Notes: a model not told the origin generated them from the letters alone. Counted from the stretch's first letter, positions 1 through 5,766 are shown. The stretch: 17,811 nt of DNA from Kmv34 sp964524965 (GCA_964524965.1 CAZGDY010000023.1:1-17811); one strand, 5' to 3'. Program-made: numbers and translations.

Positions 1-1
1 T

Positions 2-496
2 GAAGCTATTGCTTTATATCAAAAAGCAATAGAAATTAACCCTGAATATGCCGGAACTTATTATAATCTTGGAGCAGTTTATTTTAGCAAAGGAATGCTT
101 GATGAGGCTGCTGCTGAGCTTGAAAAAGCAATAGAGATTAATCCTAACTATGTTGATGCCTACACCAGTCTTGGGGTAGTTTATATCAACAAAGGGATGT
201 TCGATGAGGCTGATGTTTTGTGGAAAAAGGCAATAGAGATTAACCCTGAATATGCCGGAGCGCATTATAATCTTGGAGCAATTTATTTCCGCAAAGGAAT
301 GCTTGATGAGGCTGCTGCTGAGCTTAAAAAAGCAATAGAGATTAATCCCAAATATGCTGATGCACACAACAATTTGGTTATAGTTTATTATTTTATGGAA
401 GAGTACGAATTAGCTGTTAAACACTGTGATATAGTTATCGAGCTTGGATTTGTGGTTCACCCTACAGTTTTAGAGCTTTTAGAGCCGCATCGATAA
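2..496 (+). CDS. TPR-repeat protein, 3' part (5' end outside window)
   Basis: The open frame enters from the left edge at base 2 without a start codon and ends in TAA, giving at least 164 residues. It is made of tandem 34-residue tetratricopeptide repeats: each has the A-x-x-x-Y/L-x-K-A-I-E-I-N-P core followed by a Y/A-x-x-x-L-G-x-x-Y-x-x-K-G-M-x-D-E-A helix pair. About four to five units are visible, and the last is diverged (YYFMEEYELAVKHCDIVIEL) before a short tail. TPR arrays form superhelical scaffolds for protein-protein contacts, so the partner and function cannot be told from this fragment. The first ATG in the window (base 95) is an internal Met and not the true start. The repeats are very similar at DNA level, which suggests recent expansion by recombination. 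The TPR call is firm; the role is unknown. Confidence 0.9.
   Translation, partial: EAIALYQKAIEINPEYAGTYYNLGAVYFSKGMLDEAAAELEKAIEINPNYVDAYTSLGVVYINKGMFDEADVLWKKAIEINPEYAGAHYNLGAIYFRKGMLDEAAAELKKAIEINPKYADAHNNLVIVYYFMEEYELAVKHCDIVIELGFVVHPTVLELLEPHR
36..344 (+). repeat. TPR-encoding DNA repeats, 102-bp unit with a 204-bp near-identical period
   Basis: Bases 36-~143 recur at 240-~347, exactly 204 bp (two 34-codon units) downstream, with about seven differences in ~108 bases. The intervening unit (138-239) has the same 102-bp register but is more diverged. Alternate units matching best suggests duplication of a two-TPR block. The repeat lies inside the coding frame and preserves it. Confidence 0.8.
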
Positions 497-590
497 AATA
501 AAGGAAATAAGAAGAACGGTTCCATCTTTTTTCTGTAGTGCTCTTTAATATCAAAATGAGGTAAGATATTTAATTTTTTAGTGTTAGCTG

Positions 591-619
591 TTGACTTTTA
601 GTGGAAATATATATATATA
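591..619 (+). promoter_or_regulatory. Candidate sigma-70 promoter for the peroxiredoxin gene
   Basis: A -35 TTGACT (591-596) is followed by a 17-bp spacer and a -10 TATATA (614-619) inside an alternating AT run (607-620). It lies about 45 bp before the peroxiredoxin start. The AT run allows other -10 registers, so the exact box is uncertain. No PerR- or OxyR-like operator could be recognised. Confidence 0.45.
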
Positions 620-664
620 TCAATGATACCTAGAGGGCAAAATTAAGTAAAGGAGGCAAAAAAA

Positions 665-1327
665 ATGGAAGAAAAGGTAACCACTGAAATTAAGGAGATT
701 ATTTCTTTACCAAGACTTGGGGAAAAGGCTCCAGCTTTTGAAGCGGTGACTACACAGGGTGTGGTACGCTTGGAAGATTTTAAAGAAAGTTGGTTAATTA
801 TTTTTTCTCATCCCGCTGATTTTACTCCGGTTTGTACTACAGAATTCATGGGCTTTGCTGAAATTTATCCTGAACTACAAAAACGAGGAGTAGAGCTTTT
901 GGGTCTTAGTGTTGATAGTGTCTCCTCTCATATTGCCTGGGTGAGAAATATCGAAGAAAAGATGGGGGTAAAAATACCTTTTCCGGTTATCGCAGACTTA
1001 GACAAGAAAGTAGCTAATCTTTACGGTATGATTCATCCAGGAGAGAGTAAAACAGAAACGGCAAGGTGTGTTTTCATTATCGATCCAAAAGCAATTTTAC
1101 GGGCGATGATTTACTATCCTCTTACCACCGGGCGTAGTATGCAGGAGATTTTGCGTCTAATCGATGCTCTCCAAACAACAGATAAAAACAAAGTAGCTAC
1201 TCCCGCTAACTGGAAACCAGGCGAAATGGTTATTGTACCCCCACCCGCTACTCAGGAAATGGCAGAAGAACGATTAAAAGAGGGATATGAGTGTAAAGAT
1301 TGGTACTTTTGTAAGAAAAATCTATAG
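665..1327 (+). CDS. Peroxiredoxin, Prx6/archaeal-type (AhpC/TSA family)
   Basis: This is a thiol peroxidase of 220 residues that reduces H2O2, alkyl hydroperoxides or peroxynitrite in the cytoplasm. The P-x-x-x-T-x-x-C signature is at 50-57, with P50, T54 and the peroxidatic C57. The conserved active-site Arg is R134 in TETARC. The length and the C-terminal extension carrying GYECKDWYFC (C210 and C216) match the Prx6-like group of archaea and anaerobes, in which a C-terminal cysteine can act as resolving thiol. C135 is an extra cysteine. AGGAGG at 651-656, eight bases before the ATG, fixes the start. A winged-helix gene follows after 9 bases and a ferritin-like gene lies further on, so the context is oxidative-stress defence. 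No dedicated reductase is nearby, so the electron donor is unknown. Confidence 0.95.
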   Translation: MEEKVTTEIKEIISLPRLGEKAPAFEAVTTQGVVRLEDFKESWLIIFSHPADFTPVCTTEFMGFAEIYPELQKRGVELLGLSVDSVSSHIAWVRNIEEKMGVKIPFPVIADLDKKVANLYGMIHPGESKTETARCVFIIDPKAILRAMIYYPLTTGRSMQEILRLIDALQTTDKNKVATPANWKPGEMVIVPPPATQEMAEERLKEGYECKDWYFCKKNL

Positions 1328-1336
1328 GAGTTTACC

Positions 1337-1555
1337 ATGGCTTGCATTAACCCAGATGGAACTTTAACTTCCTCTGCTAAAAAAATACTTCATGCTGTAT
1401 CTTCACCAGTTCAGTTAAAAGAAGTAGCTAAGTCTACAAAATTGCCTCTTTTTCGTATAAGAAGCAGTATTAGAGAAATGCTTGAGGCTGGTTTGGTAGA
1501 GGAAAATCAGGAAAAATATGTTGTTACTAAATCTGGACAAGAAAAAATTAAATAG
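1337..1555 (+). CDS. Small winged-helix DNA-binding-like protein
   Basis: This 72-residue protein is essentially one winged helix-turn-helix. Helices at about 11-22 and 25-33 (VQLKEVAKSTKLP) lead into a recognition helix at about 38-51 (FRIRSSIREMLEAGLV), then a short wing (EENQEKYVVTKSGQEKIK). The pattern of a Lys/Arg-rich recognition helix, then 'aGLV' and a final 'y.vT..G' strand, is typical of ArsR/MarR-like transcription factors. I cannot place it in a named family. It starts 9 bases after the peroxiredoxin stop with AGGAG ahead of the ATG, so it is co-transcribed with that gene. A role in regulating the peroxide-defence genes is inference. The only cysteine is C3, so cysteine-pair redox sensing within one chain is unlikely. 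Confidence 0.7.
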   Translation: MACINPDGTLTSSAKKILHAVSSPVQLKEVAKSTKLPLFRIRSSIREMLEAGLVEENQEKYVVTKSGQEKIK

Positions 1556-1769
1556 TAATATTAAAGGAGTTTGTGCTGATAGATTTAGTAAAATTATAAA
1601 AATAAGATAGAAAAAAGAAAAAAACTCAAAAAAGAAAAAAGTGATTGATATTCTGGCTGCAGAATTGGTGAGGAGTGAAAAAAGTAAAATAAATTTTTTT
1701 ACTAGAGAATAAGTAAAAAGTGGCTGAATAAGGCATATTTGCAAAAATGCTGACCAGATGAGGGTAAAA

Positions 1770-2282
1770 ATGAATGATTTTTCTGATGTTATTAGAACAG
1801 CTATTAAGATGGAACAAGCTGGTATAAATTTTTATCATGAGGCGGCTCAGAAAGTTTACCATCCTTTTGGTAAGAAGATGTTACTATCCTTTGTTGAGGA
1901 TGAGGAGAAACATATAATTGCTCTGAAAAATATTCTCACTGAGCTTAAAATTTTTGATTTTGACCGATTCCTCAAGGAAAAAACACCCAGAGAGAAAATC
2001 AAAGCTATTTTTGAAGAAGTTAAAAGTGGCACTAAGAGGAAAATTCTGGCCCATTCTAATGAGCTCAAAGTATTAAAAGTTGGTATGGAGATAGAATTAA
2101 AAAGTATTGAATTTTACCAAAGTGGCTTGGAAAAAACTCAAGAATCTCATCTAAAGGATTTTTTCAAAAGATTGGTTGAGGAAGAAAAGGAACATTATCA
2201 AATGTTGCAAAATACCTACTCTTACCTTAAAGATTCCCGGGATTGGTATCTCTGGGAAGAGAAAGCCATCCTTGATGGATGA
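1770..2282 (+). CDS. Ferritin-like / rubrerythrin-domain diiron protein
   Basis: This is a four-helix-bundle protein of 170 residues with two equivalent half-sites of the rubrerythrin diiron pattern. Helix A has AIKMEQAGINFY (E15) and helix B has EDEEKH (E45-x-x-H48). Helix C has MEIELKSIEFY (E109) and helix D has EEEKEH (E139-x-x-H142). There is no C-terminal rubredoxin Cys4 domain, so it is the 'erythrin-only' form. Such proteins bind iron and take part in peroxide reduction or iron handling in anaerobes. I chose the ATG at 1770 over the in-frame ATG at 1758: AGGG (1761-1764) lies at a workable distance from the second and nothing precedes the first. It is 214 bases after the winged-helix gene in a purine-rich spacer, so it may or may not share that transcript. 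Confidence 0.88.
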   Translation: MNDFSDVIRTAIKMEQAGINFYHEAAQKVYHPFGKKMLLSFVEDEEKHIIALKNILTELKIFDFDRFLKEKTPREKIKAIFEEVKSGTKRKILAHSNELKVLKVGMEIELKSIEFYQSGLEKTQESHLKDFFKRLVEEEKEHYQMLQNTYSYLKDSRDWYLWEEKAILDG

Positions 2283-2370
2283 GGGGAAAGATAGGGACAA
2301 AAAATAGAACAGTTAACATTTTTGAAAAAAACGATAAGATGTGATCAGATCCCTAAGAAGTGGTGTACAA

Positions 2371-2580
2371 ATGAGTAAACTATTTACAGCTATAGTCCAC
2401 AAAGAAGGTGTCTTGTATGTAGCAGAATGTTCAGAAGTTGGTACAGCAAGTCAAGGTAAGTCTATAGAGGAAGCAATAAAGAATTTACAAGAAGCTACAG
2501 AATTATATCTTGAAGAATTTCCACAAAAAGAAACCCCGCATCCATTTCTCACGACTTTTGAAGTAGCCGTCCATGCCTGA
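2371..2580 (+). CDS. hicB: HicB-family antitoxin
   Basis: This 69-residue protein has the HicB_like fold. A strand pair F-T-A-I-V-H-K-E/V-L-Y-V-A-E-C-S-E-V-G-T-A-S-Q-G matches the family pattern of partial-RNase-H antitoxins. The helix SIEEAIKNLQEATELYLEE (31-49) follows. No C-terminal DNA-binding domain is present; some short HicBs lack one. An upstream in-frame GTG at 2341 could add ten residues, but the ATG at 2371 fits the family N-terminus better and has a weak AGAAGTGG ahead of it. The stop overlaps the ATG of hicA by 8 bases, the usual tight coupling. HicB normally neutralises the HicA mRNA interferase. Here the partner gene carries a premature stop, so the antitoxin may be an orphan. 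Confidence 0.85.
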   Translation: MSKLFTAIVHKEGVLYVAECSEVGTASQGKSIEEAIKNLQEATELYLEEFPQKETPHPFLTTFEVAVHA

Positions 2581-2797
2581 ACTTCCAAAAATTTCTGGCG
2601 CCCAGGCAATTAAGATATTTGCGCGTTTAGGCTTTAGAGCTGTTAGGTAAAAGGGTAGTCATGTAGTATTAAAAAAAAAGAATCGTGGTTGTGTCATTCC
2701 TATTCATAAAGAACTTGCCATAGGTACTCTTAAAAGTGTAATCAAACAGGCAGGCATTACTATTGAAGAATTTATAAATACGTATAACAACAGCTAA
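2573..2797 (+). pseudogene. hicA: hicA toxin gene with a premature TAA
   Basis: From the ATG at 2573 the frame reads MPELPKISGAQAIKIFARLG, then FRAVR, TAA (2648-2650), KGSHVVLKKK and on to a normal TAA at 2795-2797. This is a full-length HicA/YcfA double-stranded-RNA-binding-like toxin of about 74 codons. The stop sits where the family has Gln or another residue in the R-Q-x-G-S-H motif, so a single CAA-to-TAA change explains it. The catalytic His of GSH lies after the stop, so the 25-residue product would be inactive. No good restart codon follows. The downstream frame, including the VIPIHKE-LAIGTLKSVIKQAGI tail, is otherwise intact, which implies a recent mutation or a base-call error. Readthrough is possible but there is no evidence for it. 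Confidence 0.85.
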
Positions 2798-2828
2798 TAA
2801 TACACTACACCCGATCACTAATTCCGTT

Positions 2829-2870
2829 GTCTGTCTATTAACCTGTCTATTGACAGGTAGGTAAACAGAC
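2829..2870. repeat. 42-nt imperfect palindrome (REP-like hairpin)
   Basis: Arms at 2829-2847 and 2852-2870 are 19 bases each around a TATT loop. The outer six (GTCTGT/ACAGAC) and inner seven (ACCTGTC/GACAGGT) pair perfectly. The middle has two G-U pairs and two mismatches. No T-run follows, so it does not look like an intrinsic terminator. It lies between broken hicA and tRNA-Phe, where dispersed REP or MITE-like palindromes often sit. Whether other copies exist in the genome cannot be seen here. Confidence 0.7.
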
Positions 2871-3006
2871 GCTCCATAGTAGCAGGTGAACTCTTCGTTA
2901 GATGTAAAAGTGAAAATGGAAGAGAAGTTTAGATAAAGGGTGTAAAGCTAAAAAGGGGAGGGTTCGAAAAAGATAAAACTATTCCCTTTTTGCATCGGAA
3001 TGTCCA

Positions 3007-3035
3007 TTGACAATAAAAGACAAATTATGTATATT
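3007..3035 (+). promoter_or_regulatory. Strong sigma-70 promoter upstream of tRNA-Phe
   Basis: A consensus -35 TTGACA (3007-3012), a 17-bp spacer and a -10 TATATT (3030-3035) are present. Transcription would begin near 3042, about 98 bases before the tRNA, so the transcript would have a long 5' leader removed by RNase P. A separate perfect TATAAT at 3128-3133 lies only 6 bases before the tRNA but lacks a recognisable -35. No other gene lies between the promoter and the tRNA. Confidence 0.6.
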
Positions 3036-3139
3036 AAAAACAGTGAAAATAGGTAAAAAAGAGAGCTTTCTGTATTGATAAAATCCGATACAAGTGTTCT
3101 TTCTGAAAAAAACGATCAATAACTAATTATAATAAAGGT

Positions 3140-3215
3140 GCCGGGGTAGCTCAGTCGGTAGAGCACGGGACTGAAAATCCCGGTGTCCGCGGTTCGATTC
3201 CGCGCCCCGGCACCA
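3140..3215 (+). tRNA. tRNA-Phe(GAA)
   Basis: A complete cloverleaf can be folded by eye. The acceptor stem is GCCGGGG (3140-3146) with CCCCGGC (3205-3211). The D arm is GCTC/GAGC with an AGTCGGTA loop. The anticodon stem is CGGGA/TCCCG with loop CTGAAAA, giving anticodon GAA at 3173-3175. The variable loop is GTGTC and the T arm is CGCGG-TTCGATT-CCGCG. The discriminator is A3212 and the CCA end is encoded (3213-3215). GAA reads the Phe codons UUU and UUC. A T8 run at 3217-3224 directly after the tRNA could end transcription, with the T/acceptor stems acting as the hairpin. Confidence 0.97.
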
Positions 3216-3560
3216 ATTTTTTTTCTTTATTTATAAGTATCGAAAATAGTAAGAAATAAATGAAATAAAATTGTCCCAACGGCCACAATTGACAAGCGTG
3301 GAAAAGAAACAAAATCTGCAAAACTAAAGCCTTTAAGATCAACGCTGCTGGCATGCGTGAGAAATACAAAGATAGATTTTCCTACCGTATCCCTATCCTT
3401 AATGAGATTTCCGCTGATAAGCCCGATGACTCGACTGACTATAATTTTCCTCCCGGAATAGCGAGGATTATCCAGGCAACTATCCCCAGAATTTCAGGAC
3501 AACGGGCTCTTCAACTTATCCTCTTAGTGTAGGGGAGCTGCATGAAACCTGAACTGGAGA
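3216..3560. other. Intergenic, possibly decayed coding sequence downstream of tRNA-Phe
   Basis: No intact gene is evident. A short frame on the + strand, ATG at 3353 to TAG at 3530-3532 (59 codons), has a protein-like composition (MREKYKDRFSYRIPILNEIS, then a Pro/Gly-containing segment and GQRALQLILLV). It has no Shine-Dalgarno and no family I recognise. Upstream the same frame is open back to a stop at 3290. Together with the remnant just downstream it suggests an eroded gene. Confidence 0.3.
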
Positions 3561-3561
3561 A

Positions 3562-3708
3562 AGGCGAAATAGTATTCTGTCTAAAGATAAATATTGGGAA
3601 TCAAAAGACTTAGTCGCAGTCTACTGGAGTGATGGATAGCATAAAGAGCTCAGGAGGATTGCAAAGAAAGAAACGAGATTCCAGTTTGACCTTTTTAAAA
3701 TACTTTAA
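3562..3708 (+). pseudogene. Possible C-terminal remnant of a protein gene with an internal TAG
   Basis: One frame reads RRNSILSKDKYWESKDLVAV, YWSDG, TAG (3637-3639), HKELRRIAKKETRFQFDLFK, IL, TAA (3706-3708). The 'YW-DG...-L-x-x-I-A-x-x-E' pattern resembles the helical C-terminal domain found in some aminopeptidase-like proteins, but that link is only a resemblance. No start codon or ribosome site is present and the frame is interrupted, so it is treated as decayed. It could also be a chance open frame. Confidence 0.25.
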
Positions 3709-3771
3709 AATGAGTTGAGACCTTCCAATCGAAGAAATAAAAAAGAAAAAAAGGACGGAACAAAGAAAAAA

Positions 3772-3799
3772 ATGGGGAAAAAATGGGGAAAAAATGGGT
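3772..3799 (+). repeat. 11-bp tandem repeat ATGGGGAAAAA at a gene start
   Basis: Two exact copies (3772-3782, 3783-3793) and a partial third (3794-3799, ATGGGT) are present. Each copy contains an ATG, and the three ATGs fall in three different frames. Only the one at 3783 opens the 166-codon gene; the first ends after nine codons and the third after about 21. Gain or loss of a unit would keep an in-frame ATG but change the distance to any upstream Shine-Dalgarno. Confidence 0.8.
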
Positions 3800-4283
3800 A
3801 GGAGTAATTTTGGTAGTGCTTTTAGTATTGGGAACTGTAGCGATAGCTTTTCAAAATGAGCCTGATGGATTTAGAGGACTAAAATGGGGCGATCCGCCAA
3901 CAGAAGATATGGTTTATATCGATACAAATAATAATATAAAAAGCTATACAAGGCCCGGTGATAAATTAGGAATTGGAAATGCTGAATTTTATATTTTGGA
4001 ATATGATTTTTATGAAGGCAGATTTATAGGTATATTTGCCCTTTTTATTAACAAAGACAATTATGATATTCTCCAAACTATTTGTGAGGAAAAATTCGGA
4101 AAGCCAACAGAGAGGGACTATTACGAACTTCATTGGTGGGGAGGAGAAATTAGTTTGATTCATTTGGAGTACGATCCTATAGAAGAAAATGGGTGTTTCA
4201 TAATTGAAAGTTATCAAATTTGTTTAGAAAAATACAAAGCTGATAAACAAAAAGAATTAGAAGAAGCTAAAGAAGACTTCTAA
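3783..4283 (+). CDS. Exported hypothetical protein, conserved 'FRGLKWG' family
   Basis: This 166-residue protein has an N-terminal signal or anchor helix (KKW then VGVILVVLLVLGTVAIA, about 5-21), so it probably lies in the periplasm. The mature part has the blocks FRGLKWGDPP (about 30-39), YTRPGDKLGIGNAE, an aromatic 'YDFYEGRFIGI' strand and CEEKFGKPTERDYY. A W-W-G-G-E-I-S-L-I-H-L-E-Y strand and a charged helical tail (YKADKQKELEEAKEDF) follow. I recognise this block order from uncharacterised proteins of various Gram-negative bacteria, with no known function. There is no lipobox cysteine. The start is set by the in-frame ATG of an 11-bp repeat; the ribosome site is unclear. The PLD-like gene follows after 27 bases, so the two are probably co-transcribed and both are exported. 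Confidence 0.75.
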   Translation: MGKKWVGVILVVLLVLGTVAIAFQNEPDGFRGLKWGDPPTEDMVYIDTNNNIKSYTRPGDKLGIGNAEFYILEYDFYEGRFIGIFALFINKDNYDILQTICEEKFGKPTERDYYELHWWGGEISLIHLEYDPIEENGCFIIESYQICLEKYKADKQKELEEAKEDF

Positions 4284-4310
4284 TATTATCGCAGCGAAGA
4301 AAGTTAAAAA

Positions 4311-5042
4311 ATGAGAAAAGTAACCATCTTAATTTTTAGTGTAACTTTGTTATTCATGTCTATCACCTCTTTTGCCTGCCTTGTCACTCCCGATTTTTTA
4401 TTTGTAGATGATATTGAAACTGCTATAATCAGCCAGATTGGTCAAGCCGAGAAAACTGTTGATATCGCTATGCACGGCTTTACCGATCGAGACCTTGCTG
4501 ATGCAGTGATAGAAGCGCATAAAAGGGGAGTAGCAGTCCGAATATATCTAGATAAGGAACAAAAAGAGGCCAAATCTTCCAAATCCCGATATCTTATAAA
4601 CAATGGTATTTCTGTTCGCTATAGTAATAATTCCTATATTAGGGACCACGAATTTTGTGTGATAGATAATCGGATTGCTATAACAGACTCCTACGACTGG
4701 ATAGTATCAGTGGAAGAGAGAGATAATAAGAGCTTAATAATCATCGAGTATTGCTATGTTACTATTGAACATATGAGAGAATTTGACCGTTTATGGACTG
4801 AACATTATATTATCGAAGAAGTTGCAGAGGAACAACAAGAGATTTCAGGAATATCATTCGAAGAGGTTAAACCGGAAAAAGAGCAAGCCTCCTATGATCC
4901 GATAGTTTATATAACCAAGACAGGCCGTAAATACCACAGTGCAGGATGTAGGTATCTAAAAAGTAGCTCTATCCCGATTAAACTTAGTGAGGCGAAAGCA
5001 GAAGGATATACACCGTGTAGTGTGTGTAAGCCGCCGGGGTAA
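4311..5042 (+). CDS. Exported phospholipase-D-fold protein with degenerate HKD motif and C-terminal Cys/His tail
   Basis: The 243 residues start with a signal peptide (about 1-22, ending ITSFAC). A single PLD-type domain follows: a strand-helix block KTVDIAMHGFTDRDLADAVI (48-67), a KRGVAVRIYLD strand (71-81) and the motif region 111-131. Relatives read H-x-K-x4-D there, followed by I-T-G-S-x-N-W-T. Here the residues are D112-H113-E114-x4-D119 and then I-T-D-S-Y-D-W-I, so the catalytic His and Lys and the G/N/T of the second motif are all replaced. Enzymes with one HKD work as dimers of a nuclease or phospholipase; this copy is predicted inactive. The tail (about 199-243) has YH209-x3-C213-RYL, then GYTPC236-x2-C239-KP, a likely metal site seen at the end of some nuclease-like proteins. 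The exported hypothetical gene lies just upstream. Confidence 0.82.
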   Translation: MRKVTILIFSVTLLFMSITSFACLVTPDFLFVDDIETAIISQIGQAEKTVDIAMHGFTDRDLADAVIEAHKRGVAVRIYLDKEQKEAKSSKSRYLINNGISVRYSNNSYIRDHEFCVIDNRIAITDSYDWIVSVEERDNKSLIIIEYCYVTIEHMREFDRLWTEHYIIEEVAEEQQEISGISFEEVKPEKEQASYDPIVYITKTGRKYHSAGCRYLKSSSIPIKLSEAKAEGYTPCSVCKPPG

Positions 5043-5139
5043 AAAAAGACAACCGATAAAAATTTAAAATTTAGGTGATTTTCGGAGAGTTTTAAGGTAA
5101 TCTATGGGAGAGAGAGAAATAAAGTAAAGGGGTAAAATT

Positions 5140-5436
5140 ATGCAAGCAAGAGTAATAACTGTCCAGGCTCAGCCTGGCAAGAAAGATGAAGTAATCCGCA
5201 TTTATCAGGCTGTGACACCAGCTGTTAAGCAGCAAAAAGGGTTCAAGAGTGGACTTTTATTATCAGACTCTGACACTGGTAAGTGTATGTCCATCAGTAT
5301 GTGGGAGACAGAAAATGATATGACTGCAAGCGAGAAGGCAACAAGTGGCTATCTCAAGGAACAAATTCTCAAACTCGCAACTCTTGCTCTAGGACCACCT
5401 ATTAGGGAACATTATGAAATCGTTTTTCAGATATAA
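5140..5436 (+). CDS. ABM-domain (antibiotic biosynthesis monooxygenase-like) protein
   Basis: This 98-residue dimeric alpha/beta-barrel (ferredoxin-like) protein has the ABM pattern. Strand 1 is ARVITVQAQPGK (3-14). A helix DEVIRIYQAVTPAVKQQ (16-32) leads to KGFKSGLLLSDSDTGKCMSI and a W-E-T-E-N-D motif (about 55-60), then the helix ASEKATSGYLKEQI. Members include quinol monooxygenases and heme-degrading enzymes, but many are binding proteins of unknown ligand. No heme-ligand or catalytic residue can be assigned here. AAAGGGG (about 5126-5132) precedes the ATG at a good distance. A broken tautomerase gene lies 112 bases downstream on the same strand. Function within the family is unassigned. 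Confidence 0.8.
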   Translation: MQARVITVQAQPGKKDEVIRIYQAVTPAVKQQKGFKSGLLLSDSDTGKCMSISMWETENDMTASEKATSGYLKEQILKLATLALGPPIREHYEIVFQI

Positions 5437-5548
5437 ATCTTGCTGAGGTTACTTTGTTCTAAAGAGGAATGAATGGTGTGATGTGGCCACAATTATTGCC
5501 GCCGCGTAAGATTCATCGTTAAATCTCAATATCGAGGAGGTGATAAAT

Positions 5549-5766
5549 GTGCCATTAATTCAAATGTATTTTGGAAGGGTAGTATCACGGATGAACAGAA
5601 GGTTGAGTTATCCAGAAAAATTACTGACTTGGTTGTTAAAAAAGCAAACCAGTCTCAACGCTATACTTGGGTCGTAATTCACGATCTTCCTGCAGAAAAT
5701 TGGATGATTGACCGCTTTACTTTAGCGGAACTCAGAGCAAAACGAGCTCAAGAAAAAGGATTATAA
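5549..5766 (+). pseudogene. 4-oxalocrotonate tautomerase-family gene with a -1 frameshift
   Basis: AGGAGGTGA (5535-5543) sits 5 bases ahead of a GTG at 5549. From there the frame reads (M)PLIQMYF up to the TTTT at 5569-5572. The family sequence then continues one base back: WKGSITDEQKVELSRKITDL, then VVKKANQSQRYTWVVIHDLP and on to a TAA at 5764-5766. Joined, the product is about 72 residues with the catalytic N-terminal proline, the 'G-S-I-T-D-E-Q-K' turn and the VVIHDLPAENW strand of tautomerases. Without the shift the GTG frame soon leaves the family sequence. One missing T in the T-run explains it. This may be a real mutation or an assembly or base-call error; programmed -1 slippage is less likely, as there is no canonical heptamer. 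Confidence 0.82.

Noticed and set aside
36..344. Regular repeats that might be a CRISPR array
   Set aside because: The period is 102 bp, lies wholly in frame and encodes TPR units; there are no unique spacers.
607..620. Alternating AT microsatellite
   Set aside because: It is only seven dinucleotides and is better explained as the -10 region of the peroxiredoxin promoter.
1572..1700. AAGGAG-led mini frame and a 23-codon GTG frame in the purine-rich spacer before the ferritin-like gene
   Set aside because: Both are very short with no recognisable sequence, and composition alone explains them.
2950..2991. AAAAAGGG ... CCCTTTTT inverted repeat
   Set aside because: The loop is 26 bases and the pairing is mostly A-T; no gene ends just upstream.
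3151..3369. 72-codon open frame on the - strand
   Set aside because: It is antisense to tRNA-Phe and gives the well-known false 'PGRGIEPRTPGFSVPCSTD' peptide.
5469..5522. 17-codon frame with AAAGAGGA near its ATG
   Set aside because: It is too short, overlaps its own ribosome site and shows no family pattern.
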